From Rhodobiaceae bacterium (GTDB lineage: Bacteria; Pseudomonadota; Alphaproteobacteria; RS24), in contig PBLK01000007.1 of assembly GCA_002721725.1 (NCBI GenBank), positions 37,948-101,947 on the forward strand: DNA of 64,000 nt, written 5' to 3'. The notes below the pieces were generated by a model that ran no database searches, was not told where the DNA came from, and was given only the letters and a program-made list of their open reading frames with translations. How positions within the stretch are numbered: the stretch's first letter is position 1; every line of letters begins with the position of its first letter. This document shows positions 33,449 through 42,951 of the stretch, one piece after another. A program made the position numbers and the translations under genes.

Positions 33449-34243
33449 CTAGAGAGCCAGCGTAAAGCCACCATTAACCGGATAGGTTTGACCCGAAATC
33501 CATTCACTGGCATCGGAAGCCAGATAAAGCGCCATATTGGCAATATCGGTAGGCTCGCCTGGGCGGCGCACAATATATTTGGACATGGTGCCTTTCATGC
33601 GCTCCGGGTCTTCCAGCCAAGCTTTCGTGGCGGGCGTATTTGTTAGCGAAATGACGATATTATTGGCGGTGATTTGATGCCGCCCCATAGTGCGCGCCAC
33701 CGAGCGCATGAAACCGGCGGCACCGGCCTTCGCACCGCTATAGATTTCCATGCCCAAATCACCATAGCGGCTGGCATCGGAAATAATACTGATAATGCGA
33801 CCCGGCGCTTGGCGTTTCATCATGCCGGGTAACACGGAGCCGACACAATTAATTACGCCGTAAAAATTAACCCCGATTGTGCGGTCCCAAATTTCCTTAT
33901 CGGTTTCCCAAAACGGCTTTCTTTGTTCGGGAATGGGCTCGGCTCCGGCATTGCCGGCATTATTGACCAACACGCCGATTGTGCCCAATGCCTCTTCGGT
34001 TTCGGCCACCATCGCCTCCACGCTGGAGCGGTCGCTGACATCGGCTTGCACGGCAATGGCTTTGCCACCGGCGCTGTTTATCTCATCTGCAACCGCTTTG
34101 GCGCGCTCGAGAAAATAATCATTCACCGCAACACCGCCAGAACTGCTTGCACTTGCCAAATGTTTGGCAATTTGTGCACCGACGCCTTGTCCGGCGCCGG
34201 TTATCAGGCTGACGCGCCCGCCCATATCCAAAATGTCACTCAT
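33449..34243 (-). CDS. short-chain dehydrogenase/reductase
   Basis: A 264-residue classical SDR. LITGAGQGVGAQIA gives the TGxxxGxG cofactor loop, NNAGNAG is intact, the active site Tyr-x3-Lys is YSGAKAG near residue 165, and the C-terminus ends ISGQTYPVNGGFTLAL. It is probably an NAD-dependent 3-hydroxyacyl or alcohol oxidoreductase. Its substrate is unknown. It is placed between the P450 and the thioesterase, gaps 22 and 8 bp. Confidence 0.92.
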   Translation of the reverse strand: MSDILDMGGRVSLITGAGQGVGAQIAKHLASASSSGGVAVNDYFLERAKAVADEINSAGGKAIAVQADVSDRSSVEAMVAETEEALGTIGVLVNNAGNAGAEPIPEQRKPFWETDKEIWDRTIGVNFYGVINCVGSVLPGMMKRQAPGRIISIISDASRYGDLGMEIYSGAKAGAAGFMRSVARTMGRHQITANNIVISLTNTPATKAWLEDPERMKGTMSKYIVRRPGEPTDIANMALYLASDASEWISGQTYPVNGGFTLAL

Positions 34244-34265
34244 GCTATGTCCTTTATGTTTTGTT

Positions 34266-35540
34266 TTAGCCGTTCAGTTCAAATTTAATCGGCACGGAGA
34301 AGGGGCCGGAGACAAAACTAGCCCCGACGCGTTTGGCCGGGGCGGTCATTTCAACCGATTTCAGGCGCGGCAGTAATTCTTCCCAGAAAATGCGCATTTC
34401 CAGTCGGGCCAAATGCTGGCCGAGGCATACATGCGGGCCATAACCTAATGCCATATGGCGGTTTGGTTTGCGGGTAATATCAAAAGTGAACGGGTTGTCA
34501 TAAACATCTTCGTCGCGGCTGGCGCTAGCGAAATTCGACATCAGCCATTCACCTTTTTTAATATCAATGCCGCGAATTTGCGTGTTGCGTGTGGCGCTGC
34601 GCATGAAGTGTTTGACCGGGCTTTCCCAACGAATGCTCTCTTCGACAAACCCCGGAATAAGCGTTGGGTCATCTTGCAGACGCATTAACAAATTAGGCTG
34701 TTCGCAAAGCGCTATCATACCGGCCGAAGTGGAATTGGAGGTGGTGTCGTGACCGGCGGTGGCAGTGATGGCGTAATAGCCAAAGGTTTCGACCTCGCCC
34801 AGCGGTTCGCCATTGATTGTGCCATTGGACAAAAGGCTGGCCAAATCATCTTTCGGCTCCCTGCGACGGCTTTCTGTCAAGGCAGAAAAATAGCCGAAGG
34901 CTTCCATGGCAATTTCCGAAATGGCTTTTTGCTGTTCTTCAGGCGTGGCATAGCTTTTGCCCGTCGCATTGGCCTCTGCATCGGTACTGCCGAAAACTTC
35001 CTGCGTAAAACGCAGCATCAACTCTTCGGCTTCGTCTTCGACGCCCAACACATCCATAATCACCCGCAAGGGGTAGAGCAGGGAGATGTCACGCGCGAAA
35101 TCACATTCGCCGCCCGTGGCCAGGATGGCGTCGAGCGTTTGCTGCATGCGCTTTCTGATGCGTGGTTCCAAATTACGCAGCGAGCGCGGCCCGAACCATG
35201 AAGCGGTCAGGTCGCGATAGGCTTTGTGCTTTTCGCCATCCATTTGTACCAAGGTCAAAAAGCGATGCGGCGATCCCACTTCCTCAATAGTCAGTCGATT
35301 GGTTTCGGCATCGACCAGCACAGTCGGCAAATCACCGGCATGAAAAGTCTCATTATCCGCTTCCACGGCTTGCACATCTTCAAATTTCGAAATGAACCAA
35401 AACGGCTCAAAGCCAATGGGTTTGGCCAGCGCGACAGGCGCGGTTTTTCGCAATTCGGTAAATACGGCGTGGATTTTTTCAAAATCCTTATAGGAAGCCG
35501 GATCGACGATTGCTTCAGCTAATTCTTTTTTCATTTCCAT
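34266..35540 (-). CDS. cytochrome P450
   Basis: A 424-residue class I bacterial P450. The I-helix ATAGHDTTSNS (oxygen-binding AGxxT), the ExxR-bearing FVEESIRWESPVKHFMRSAT and the haem loop ALGYGPHVCLGQHLAR with C372 are in order. GGGAGGG precedes ATG 35540. No ferredoxin or reductase is adjacent, so it needs electron partners encoded elsewhere. It clusters with SDRs and a thioesterase; hydroxylation of a fatty acid, terpenoid or steroid is the likely type of reaction. Confidence 0.95.
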   Translation of the reverse strand: MEMKKELAEAIVDPASYKDFEKIHAVFTELRKTAPVALAKPIGFEPFWFISKFEDVQAVEADNETFHAGDLPTVLVDAETNRLTIEEVGSPHRFLTLVQMDGEKHKAYRDLTASWFGPRSLRNLEPRIRKRMQQTLDAILATGGECDFARDISLLYPLRVIMDVLGVEDEAEELMLRFTQEVFGSTDAEANATGKSYATPEEQQKAISEIAMEAFGYFSALTESRRREPKDDLASLLSNGTINGEPLGEVETFGYYAITATAGHDTTSNSTSAGMIALCEQPNLLMRLQDDPTLIPGFVEESIRWESPVKHFMRSATRNTQIRGIDIKKGEWLMSNFASASRDEDVYDNPFTFDITRKPNRHMALGYGPHVCLGQHLARLEMRIFWEELLPRLKSVEMTAPAKRVGASFVSGPFSVPIKFELNG

Positions 35541-35567
35541 AATGACGCCCTCCCAAACGTAACCACG

Positions 35568-36548
35568 TCATGCAAATTTCTCACCGACCATAGTTTCGGA
35601 AACATCCCATAATTTCTCAGCAACGACAGGGTCACAAGCAAACTGACGAATACCGCCCCGTATGGTGCTGTCATCTGGCAATTGTTCGGCAATATGACAG
35701 TCTTCCAAATAAGCGCCACCTTTACCGCTGAGCTCCGGTGCGGTAGCCGCATAGCAGCTTGTTGCCGCCCCTTGTTCGACCGACTTCATTCCGCCGGTCG
35801 ATTTTCCTTCACCATCATTCTCACTGGGCGGGTTCTCACTCAAGATACGGTCAAAATCTTCTTTTGTCATATGTCGACCAAGGCGCGTGGCAATTACACC
35901 GGGATGCACGGCAAAGGCCTCTACACCCTTATCCGCAAAGCGTTTATTCAAGCTTACGGCGAACAGCGCATTGGCGGTTTTGGCCTGACCATAGGCCGAC
36001 CATTTTTCATAATTGCGATTTTCAAAGTGAATATCTTCAAACACCACGGGCGAGGTGCGATGTCCCAACGAAGATAGTGAAACAATCCTCGAGGGCGCAG
36101 CATTTATCAGCGAAGGCATAATTAAATTGGTGAAATAAAAATGACCGATATGGTTGGAGCCGAATTGAAGTTCAAACCCATCTTCGGTTTTGTCAAAAGG
36201 ACAGGCCATAATCCCGGCATTATTGATGAGCAAATCAAGGCGGTCATAACGGCTTAAAAAAGCTTTCGCTGAAGCTTTTATTTTTGTTAGAGATGCCAAT
36301 TCAAGAAATAAGAATTCTATTTTTTCATTGCCCGTCACGGCAATAATATCGGCCTTTACCTTATTGGCATATTTCTCATTGCGCGCGGCGATAATCACTT
36401 CCGCACCCTTTGCGGCAAGGGCGCGTACCGTCTCGGCCCCGATGCCGGATGCGCCGCCGGTTACCAGAGCGCGTTTGCCGGTTAGGTCAATTCCGTCCAG
36501 TACCTCGTCACTGGTTGAGTGATGCCCAAATGAATTTCTGTCTGTCAT
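35568..36548 (-). CDS. retinol-dehydrogenase-like SDR
   Basis: A 326-residue SDR with an N-terminal extension. ALVTGGASGIGAETVRAL is the cofactor loop, NNAGIMACPF and YGQAKTANALF carry the active site, and the C-terminal part (YLEDCHIAEQ, WDVSETMVGEKF) matches the retinol-dehydrogenase/WWOX-like SDR group. It is the first gene of the minus-strand operon running to 32171. It is divergent from an MFS gene across a 144-bp region with a perfect palindrome. Confidence 0.9.
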   Translation of the reverse strand: MTDRNSFGHHSTSDEVLDGIDLTGKRALVTGGASGIGAETVRALAAKGAEVIIAARNEKYANKVKADIIAVTGNEKIEFLFLELASLTKIKASAKAFLSRYDRLDLLINNAGIMACPFDKTEDGFELQFGSNHIGHFYFTNLIMPSLINAAPSRIVSLSSLGHRTSPVVFEDIHFENRNYEKWSAYGQAKTANALFAVSLNKRFADKGVEAFAVHPGVIATRLGRHMTKEDFDRILSENPPSENDGEGKSTGGMKSVEQGAATSCYAATAPELSGKGGAYLEDCHIAEQLPDDSTIRGGIRQFACDPVVAEKLWDVSETMVGEKFA

Positions 36549-36596
36549 GATGCCCTGTTTTACGTCAATCTTGCCTTTACACTGTCAGAAAAATTA

Positions 36597-36608
36597 TTGC
36601 ATATGCAA
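36597..36608. promoter_or_regulatory. perfect 12-bp palindrome, candidate operator
   Basis: TTGCATATGCAA lies about midway between the divergent SDR and MFS genes. The TTG-N6-CAA form is of the kind bound by MarR-type dimers. No regulator gene is nearby, and it is the only such copy I noticed. Confidence 0.4.
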
Positions 36609-36692
36609 CAGGCTTTTCTTGAAATCCTATTTTGAACACTTGGCATTGCATCAAAAAGCTGTCTAACCTAAGGCAAATCAATAGGGGTTGTT

Positions 36693-37886
36693 GTGTCACA
36701 GCAAAATGAGTTTAAACGCGGCTGGGCCGTATTATTGGGTGCGTTTATTGGCTCCGGCGTCGGTCTTGCTTCCATGGTTTATTATTCAACGGGCATATGG
36801 ATTCGTCCGTGGCAAGAAGAGTTTGGATGGACGCGCGCTGAAATCGGTTTCCAGCAATCCATATCGGTCGTGGTCATGATGTTGCTCGCACCGTTGGTTG
36901 GGCGGTTGATTGACCGCTTCGGGCTGCGCCGCGTCGCCGCTTTGTGCTTGCTCGGCTATGGTCTGTTTCTGGCTATTTTCCCGTTTATGAGCGGTGCGCT
37001 GCTCGTGCTTTATGCGCTGAGTTTCGGATATGCCATTTTCGGTGTCGGCACAACGGGCATCGCTTTTACCCGCGCCGTTAATGCGTTTTTCATTAAAAAT
37101 CGGGGCCTCGCTTTAGGCATATGTCTAACCTCGACCGGGGTTATGGCTTTCGCCATGCCGCGCTATATGACACCTTATGTCGCCGAGCATGGCTGGCGAG
37201 CCGGTTTTTGGGTGATGTTCGCCATAGTCATGGTCAGTGTGCCGCTTGTTTATCTGCTTTTACGTGATGCGCCGGAAGATAAAGACGGTCAACCACAGCA
37301 TGAGCAAAGCGGTCTGACCTTGGGCCAAGCCATTCGGACGGTGACGTTTTGGAAAGTGGCAAGCATTTTCTTGCTTATTTCGACCGCCATTTTGGGACTA
37401 ATACCAGCCTTTATTCCGCTGCTCCAGGATGCCGGAATGAGCGCTAAACAGGCCGGTCAATTGGGCGCGGCGCTTGGGCTCTCGGTCATGGTGGCGCGGC
37501 TGCTTATCGGATTCATCATTGACCGCATTTTTGCCCCTTACGTCGCTGCCGTAGCGTTTAGCTTTGTTGCATTGGGCTGCTTGGCTCTTGGCCTAGGAGG
37601 CATCGAATATGCGATGGCTGCAGCGATTGCGTTGGGCTTTGCCGTTGGCGCGGAAGTTGACCTCATCGGCTATTTCACAGCGCGTTATTTCGGCTTGGCT
37701 CATTATGGCGCGATTTATGGGCTGCAATATTCAATCTTCATTTTCGGCGCTGCTATTGGCCCAGTTTACACTGGCTACATTTGGGATGTGACAGGCAATT
37801 ATGATTTAGCGCTTATTATCGCCGCTGCGCTGATGTTACCAGTGGTGATTATTGCTTTGACCTTGCCGCGCTTTACAAATGACTGA
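36693..37886 (+). CDS. MFS transporter (monocarboxylate/OFA-like)
   Basis: A 397-residue inner-membrane protein with about twelve helices. FIGSGVGLASMVYYSTGIWIRPW at the first helix and the GRLIDRFGLRRVAALCLLGYG motif A resemble the monocarboxylate/oxalate-formate antiporter branch of the MFS. The start is GTG preceded by AGGGG. It is divergent from the SDR/P450 operon and may import its substrate. Specificity is unknown. Confidence 0.87.
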   Translation: MSQQNEFKRGWAVLLGAFIGSGVGLASMVYYSTGIWIRPWQEEFGWTRAEIGFQQSISVVVMMLLAPLVGRLIDRFGLRRVAALCLLGYGLFLAIFPFMSGALLVLYALSFGYAIFGVGTTGIAFTRAVNAFFIKNRGLALGICLTSTGVMAFAMPRYMTPYVAEHGWRAGFWVMFAIVMVSVPLVYLLLRDAPEDKDGQPQHEQSGLTLGQAIRTVTFWKVASIFLLISTAILGLIPAFIPLLQDAGMSAKQAGQLGAALGLSVMVARLLIGFIIDRIFAPYVAAVAFSFVALGCLALGLGGIEYAMAAAIALGFAVGAEVDLIGYFTARYFGLAHYGAIYGLQYSIFIFGAAIGPVYTGYIWDVTGNYDLALIIAAALMLPVVIIALTLPRFTND

Positions 37887-37965
37887 CAAGTTTGCTGAGT
37901 AACGGGCTTGCGTGTTGAAAAAAGCTGCGCTTAACTAATCTATCACTGATTGTTGGGAGGCTCTC

Positions 37966-39369
37966 ATGGATTACAAATTATTGATTAATGGTGCATTGGT
38001 TGATGGTGCCAGCAGTATGCCGGTACTAAACCCAGCCACTGAAGAAGTGCTGGCCGAATGCCCGACCGCATCGGAAGCTCAATTGAACGAAGCAGTTGAT
38101 GCGGCGCAGGCCGCTTTCAAAAGCTGGAAAAACACCTCAATTGATGAGCGGCGCGCTAAATTGGGCGAGATAGCCGATATTATAGACGCAAATAGCGAAG
38201 AGCTGGCGCGCACGTTGACGCAAGAACAGGGTAAGCCGCTAGCCGATGCGATGGGTGAAGTCGCGGGCGCTGCTTTGTTCTTCCGTTATTTTCAGTCACT
38301 CGATCTTCCGGTCGAGGTTTTGGAAGACAGCGATACGCAGCGGGTTGAAATCCACCGCAATCCGCTTGGTGTGGTCGGTGCAATTATTCCTTGGAATTTT
38401 CCGATTATTTTATTGGCCTTTAAATTACCAGCGGCGCTGTTGGCGGGCAATACAGTCATTGTCAAACCAGCCCCGACCACGCCATTATCGGCCCTGCATC
38501 TGGCGTCGCTGATTGCAAATGTTTTGCCGGCCGGTGTCGTCAATATCATCGCCGACAATAATGACCTCGGCGACAAAATCACCACCCATAAGGGGATCAG
38601 CAAAATTTCGTTCACCGGTTCTACCGCAACCGGCGCGCGCGTTATGGCGTCGGCGGCCAGCACGCTAAAGCGAATTACGCTTGAATTAGGCGGCAATGAT
38701 GCCGGTATCATAATGGATGATGTAGATGTCGAAACAGTCGCACCGCAAATTTTTGACGGTGCATTCGGCAATAACGGTCAAATTTGCATAGCGATGAAAC
38801 GCGTTTATGCTCATGAGTCAATTTACGATAAGCTTGTCGACCAGCTTGCCAAATTGGCCGAGGAAGCGATTGTCGGCAACGGTCTGGAGCAGGGCACACA
38901 GCTTGGTCCGCTGCAGAACAAAATGCAGTTCGACAAAGTTAAAGACTATATTGAAGATGGTCGCGCCAACGGCACTATTGTGGCTGGTGGTGAAGTACCA
39001 GACGGCAAAGGTTATTTCATTCCGCCGACCATTGTGCGTGATATAGACGATGACAGCCGCTTGGTCAGTGAAGAACAATTCGGCCCGGTTCTGCCGGTCA
39101 TTAAATATGATGATATCGATGATGTGATTGAGCGCGCCAATAATTCCGATTATGGCTTGGGCGGTTCGGTTTGGTCGTCAGATATTGACCGTGCTTATGA
39201 AGTGGCCAAAAAAGTTGATAGTGGCACGATTTGGGTCAATAAACATGCTGATTTGCCGCCACACGTGCCGTTTGGCGGCATTAAAACATCCGGCATTGGC
39301 ACGGAGTTGGGCGCGGACGGGTTGAATGAGTTCACCCAGCGCAAGGTGATTAACGTCGCCAAAGGCTAA
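37966..39369 (+). CDS. NAD(P)-dependent aldehyde dehydrogenase
   Basis: A 467-residue aldehyde dehydrogenase oxidising an aldehyde to its acid. PWNFPI near 143, FTGSTATG (216-223), the general base E240 in LELGGND and the nucleophile C274 in GQICIA are all present. It resembles the succinate-semialdehyde/AldA-like group without a firm substrate. TTGGGAGGC precedes the ATG, and a textbook terminator follows it. Confidence 0.94.
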   Translation: MDYKLLINGALVDGASSMPVLNPATEEVLAECPTASEAQLNEAVDAAQAAFKSWKNTSIDERRAKLGEIADIIDANSEELARTLTQEQGKPLADAMGEVAGAALFFRYFQSLDLPVEVLEDSDTQRVEIHRNPLGVVGAIIPWNFPIILLAFKLPAALLAGNTVIVKPAPTTPLSALHLASLIANVLPAGVVNIIADNNDLGDKITTHKGISKISFTGSTATGARVMASAASTLKRITLELGGNDAGIIMDDVDVETVAPQIFDGAFGNNGQICIAMKRVYAHESIYDKLVDQLAKLAEEAIVGNGLEQGTQLGPLQNKMQFDKVKDYIEDGRANGTIVAGGEVPDGKGYFIPPTIVRDIDDDSRLVSEEQFGPVLPVIKYDDIDDVIERANNSDYGLGGSVWSSDIDRAYEVAKKVDSGTIWVNKHADLPPHVPFGGIKTSGIGTELGADGLNEFTQRKVINVAKG

Positions 39370-39390
39370 ATAAAGCGTTTGAAATTTGAG

Positions 39391-39418
39391 AAGGCACCAA
39401 ATGGTGCCTTTTCTTTTC
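39391..39418 (+). terminator. Rho-independent terminator of the aldehyde dehydrogenase gene
   Basis: AAGGCACC-AAAT-GGTGCCTT is an 8-bp stem with a 4-base loop followed directly by TTCTTTTCC. It sits 22 bp after the stop codon. Its T-rich end lies 28 bp before the amidase start. Confidence 0.9.
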
Positions 39419-39445
39419 CGACTAGGCGAATTTTCGGGGAATGTG

Positions 39446-40954
39446 ATGCAAAGACGTGATTTTCTCTTGGGAGTCAGCGCGATGGCTTTAGCCGGTGCAA
39501 CAAAGCCGGCGAGCGCTGCAATGGATGAATTCGTCTCCTATGATGGTATGGGGCAAGCAGCGTTGGTGCGCAATGGAGAAGTATCATCCCTTGAATTAGT
39601 GGAAGCCGCCATTAAGCGCATTGAGTGGCTTAATCCGGCGCTCAACGCGGTAGTACATAAACTATATGATGAAGGGCGAACCGCGGCGCAAGGGGATTTG
39701 CCGGATGGGCCGTTCAAAGGTGTTCCCTATTTGATTAAGGATTTGCAGGAATTAAAAGGTGCCCCACTAACTTATGGTTCAAAATTATTCGAGCATAATA
39801 TTGCTGACTTTGACTCCGGAAGTGTTCTACGCGCTAAAAAAGCGGGCTTGGTAATTATTGGAAAAACCAATACACCTGAGTTTGGTTTCGTATCGACCAC
39901 TGAAAGCCAATTGTTAGGAGCGGCTCGTAACCCTTACAATCCAGCCTTTCATGCTGGTGGAAGTTCTGGCGGCGCCGGCGTGGCTGTTGCGTCAGGCATG
40001 GTACCCTTTGCGCATGCCTCAGATGGAGGCGGGTCAATACGTATTCCTGCTTCTGTTAATGGCTTGGTTGGCTTGAAGCCTACTCGACATCGTTTGTACA
40101 TGAATACGGCACCCTCAGTTGATGCGGACATCAGTGTTCGATTGGCGGTTTCGCGGTCAGTCAGAGATACAGCACAAATTTTGAACGCCACCGAGAAAAA
40201 GGGAAGTGCTGCAAATTATAAACCGACTGGCTTTATCTCTGGGCCTTCGGAAAAGCGCCTGAAGATAGCTCTTTATACGAAAACATTTGAAGGACGGGAG
40301 CCTCATCCAGATGTGAAAGGGGTAACGGAACGTGCTGCCATACTTTGTGAAGATTTGGGCCACAAGGTTGAAGCAGTTGAGACAGCGGTGGTCGTAGATA
40401 ACGACTTCTTAGACCAGTTTATGAATGTCTGGTCCTACTCGGCCTATAATCTGGTTAAAAATGCTCGGCTCATCGGCTTGATGCAGGGGCGATGGGTCAA
40501 TCCTGACAGCATGCTAGAGCCATTTTCTCTTGGCATGGCTGAACTTTATGGTTCGCGTAAGGCAAAAGACCCAGATCTTGATAAAAAAGCCAATGAATAT
40601 GTCCGCAAGGTGGAGGCTGACTATCGAACTTTCTTTGAAAATTATGATGTCATTTTGTCGCCAGTTTTATTCAAACCGCCACTATTGATTGGTGAGCAGG
40701 GCAGCCATAAGAGTTTTGAGGACGTGTTTGCTTCGGTAAATGAATATGTTGCTTATACCGCGCAATACAACGCTTCGGGGAATCCTGCTATTAGCTTGCC
40801 GCTTTATACTAGCCGCACCGGGATGCCTATCGGTACGCAATTTGCAGCTGCCCACGGTGAAGAGGCCACTTTGCTGCATTTGGCTTATGAGCTAGAGGAA
40901 GCTTTGCCGTGGAAGAACCGATGGCCAGAAATTTCAGCCCGAAAGCTCCCGTAA
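39446..40954 (+). CDS. Tat-exported amidase signature family protein
   Basis: A 502-residue amidase. The N-terminus has a twin-arginine motif (MQRRDFLLG) and hydrophobic stretch ending ASA, so it is probably exported folded. The Ser-cisSer-Lys triad is visible: Lys in YLIKDLQELKG, and the Ser pair in GGSSGGAGVAVASGM plus DGGGSIRIP. ATG 39446 after CGGGGAATGTG is preferred to an upstream open-frame start inside the terminator. Codon choice is more AT-rich than in neighbouring genes. Substrate is unknown. Confidence 0.92.
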   Translation: MQRRDFLLGVSAMALAGATKPASAAMDEFVSYDGMGQAALVRNGEVSSLELVEAAIKRIEWLNPALNAVVHKLYDEGRTAAQGDLPDGPFKGVPYLIKDLQELKGAPLTYGSKLFEHNIADFDSGSVLRAKKAGLVIIGKTNTPEFGFVSTTESQLLGAARNPYNPAFHAGGSSGGAGVAVASGMVPFAHASDGGGSIRIPASVNGLVGLKPTRHRLYMNTAPSVDADISVRLAVSRSVRDTAQILNATEKKGSAANYKPTGFISGPSEKRLKIALYTKTFEGREPHPDVKGVTERAAILCEDLGHKVEAVETAVVVDNDFLDQFMNVWSYSAYNLVKNARLIGLMQGRWVNPDSMLEPFSLGMAELYGSRKAKDPDLDKKANEYVRKVEADYRTFFENYDVILSPVLFKPPLLIGEQGSHKSFEDVFASVNEYVAYTAQYNASGNPAISLPLYTSRTGMPIGTQFAAAHGEEATLLHLAYELEEALPWKNRWPEISARKLP

Positions 40955-40962
40955 ACAAACAT

Positions 40963-41301
40963 TTAGCGCCTTAAGTATCCCTGTGCCATTTGATACAAGA
41001 TGCTGCATCGCGAACCCGAACGGCAATAGGCCAAAACCGGCTTCTCGGCGCTGTCGAGAATTTCTGCTAATTGGCGGGCATCATCATCGGTTAAAGCACC
41101 ACTGACCACTGGTTGATAGATAATTGGCACACTTTTGGCCTCAGCTAGAGGTTTTAGGCTGTCAAAAGGCACCGCTCCATCTTCGCTGTCAGGGCGATTG
41201 CAAATAATTGTTTTGAACCCTGCTTCAAGCGCAGCTGCAATATCGTTGGCATCCATTTGTCCGTAAACGGCAAAATCATCAGTCAAAAAATTCGGCTGCA
41301 T
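40963..41301 (-). CDS. TIGR01244-type sulfurtransferase/phosphatase domain protein (DUF442)
   Basis: A 112-residue protein of the DUF442/beta-lactamase-hydrolase-like-phosphatase type. AALEAGFKTIICNRPDSED and the catalytic loop LAYCRSGSRCSILYQ, with Cys as nucleophile in C-x5-R, are standard. Homologues act in sulfide or sulfur-transfer metabolism (BlhA-like). It converges with the amidase (8 bp apart) and diverges from the lipoprotein-sorting gene. Confidence 0.88.
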   Translation of the reverse strand: MQPNFLTDDFAVYGQMDANDIAAALEAGFKTIICNRPDSEDGAVPFDSLKPLAEAKSVPIIYQPVVSGALTDDDARQLAEILDSAEKPVLAYCRSGSRCSILYQMAQGYLRR

Positions 41302-41417
41302 AGAACGTTTTCCTCATTAGGCTATTGGTTATAGGCGTTATGTAACGTTTTACGCAATAAGGCTTGAAATGAAATCGATTTTTGCGTCTAAATAGTTTGG
41401 TATTTGGAGGATTTGTA

Positions 41418-42179
41418 ATGTTGCGACTTGAAACTTCTGTCTGGTTTGCTGGCGTGTTTGCCCTTGTTATTCTGATGTCCTTTGAGACCCAGGCGCAAAC
41501 AGGAGAAGAGATTATGCAAGAAGTAAATGCAGTTATGGGGCATTTTCCATCCGCAGTCGCCGAAGTCGATCTAACAACCGGTAAAGACAATCGAAAACGT
41601 AAGCGCGTCTTGCGCCTCGTAAGCAAGCAGGGTGATGGACGGCGCCAATTAATCGCTACTTTCCGTGAGCCTGCTGCCGTGCGTGGCGTCGGTTTTTCCA
41701 CCGAATTGGATGTCGCCTCAAACCAACGCCAGAGTTGGGTCTATTTGCCTTCGCTTGGCGGTGTTCGTGAATTGAAAGGCAGTCAGCAGCACGAGAGCTT
41801 TTTTGGTTCTGACTTTTCTTACAGCGACCTAATGGGGCGTGACGCGGGGCAAGATACGCATAAGCTGATTAGCCAAGACGAAGAATTTTTTGCTATTACG
41901 AGCACGCCAAAGAGTAAAAAGGACGCTTATTCAAAGCTCGACTATAAGATTGGGAAATCCGACAATACCATTCGCGAAATTACTTTCTATGATCTTAAGG
42001 GTGAGCCGTTGAAACGTTTGACCAACATTGATTTTGAAAATGTCGATGGTGTGCCAGTCTTGTTAAAATCTGAAATGAAGAATTTAAAATCCGGCTCGGT
42101 TACTTTATTGGACCGCACAAGCATTCAAGTGGCGGTCGAACTTTTTGACTATGATTTTGGGCCGGAAGCCCTCGAATAG
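41418..42179 (+). CDS. outer-membrane lipoprotein-sorting protein family (LolA-like)
   Basis: A 253-residue exported protein. A signal peptide ends at TQAQ near residue 22. The rest is a LolA/LppX-like half barrel of the outer-membrane lipoprotein-sorting family: RLVSKQGDGRRQLIATFREP, GVGFSTELDVASNQRQSWVYLPSLGGVREL and LMGRDAGQDTHKL. Such proteins carry lipids or lipoproteins across the periplasm, often with RND/MMPL partners, none of which is here. TTTGGAGGATTTG supports ATG 41418. Confidence 0.87.
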   Translation: MLRLETSVWFAGVFALVILMSFETQAQTGEEIMQEVNAVMGHFPSAVAEVDLTTGKDNRKRKRVLRLVSKQGDGRRQLIATFREPAAVRGVGFSTELDVASNQRQSWVYLPSLGGVRELKGSQQHESFFGSDFSYSDLMGRDAGQDTHKLISQDEEFFAITSTPKSKKDAYSKLDYKIGKSDNTIREITFYDLKGEPLKRLTNIDFENVDGVPVLLKSEMKNLKSGSVTLLDRTSIQVAVELFDYDFGPEALE

Positions 42180-42216
42180 GCGCTTTTCTCTGCCCAATGG
42201 TGCAGGGGGATTTTTT

Positions 42217-42951
42217 ATGAGTGAACTTGATTTTGGGGGTAAGACCGTGCTTGTCGTTGGCGGCTCCAGTGGCATAGGAAATGGCATTGCGCATGGTTTT
42301 TTGAGCCGTGGTGCGCGAGTACATGTATGGGGCACTCGCGCGACGGCCGATAATTATGATGCGGCTAAAGGTTCTGATTTAAGTGGTTTGCACTATAGCT
42401 GTGTCGATGTTTCTGACCATGCCGCCATTGAAGCGCATCAAGCAGATTTTGACACGCTCGATGTGCTGGTGCTGTCGCAGGGTGTGGTGCGTTATCGCCA
42501 AGAAGAATTTGAAAAGCCGGGCTGGGATTATGTGATGGATGTCAATATCGACAGCGTTATGAGCTGCGCTAACAAGTTTAAGCCGCTATTGGCGGAAAAA
42601 AATGGTGCCATCATTATTGTCAGCTCAATTTCCGGCATGCAGGCCAATATCGGCAATCCGGCCTATGCCGCATCAAAAGCGGCAGCCATCAGCCTGACCA
42701 AAACATTGGGGCAGGCTTGGGCGCGCGACGGTATTCGTGTGAATGGTCTGGCTCCCGGCCTGGTACCAACCAAGCTGACGGCAGTGACGACCGAAAACGA
42801 GAAACGCATGCAAGGTGCATTGCGCGCCATTCCGCTGCGCCGCGCTGGCACGCCCGAGGATATGGCGGGGGTTGCGTTGTTTCTCGCTTCGCCGCTGGCT
42901 GCCTATGTGCAAGGGCAGACCATTGTCGCCGATGGCGGTTTATCGCTCTAG
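42217..42951 (+). CDS. short-chain dehydrogenase/reductase
   Basis: A 244-residue classical SDR. VLVVGGSSGIGNGIA is the cofactor loop, the Ser of VSSISGMQAN and the YAASKAAAIS Tyr-x3-Lys form the active site, and the C-terminus is VQGQTIVADGGLSL. GCAGGGGG precedes ATG 42217, chosen over an in-frame ATG at 42145 inside the previous gene. Its stop overlaps that of the convergent GST by 4 bp. Substrate unknown. Confidence 0.92.
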   Translation: MSELDFGGKTVLVVGGSSGIGNGIAHGFLSRGARVHVWGTRATADNYDAAKGSDLSGLHYSCVDVSDHAAIEAHQADFDTLDVLVLSQGVVRYRQEEFEKPGWDYVMDVNIDSVMSCANKFKPLLAEKNGAIIIVSSISGMQANIGNPAYAASKAAAISLTKTLGQAWARDGIRVNGLAPGLVPTKLTAVTTENEKRMQGALRAIPLRRAGTPEDMAGVALFLASPLAAYVQGQTIVADGGLSL

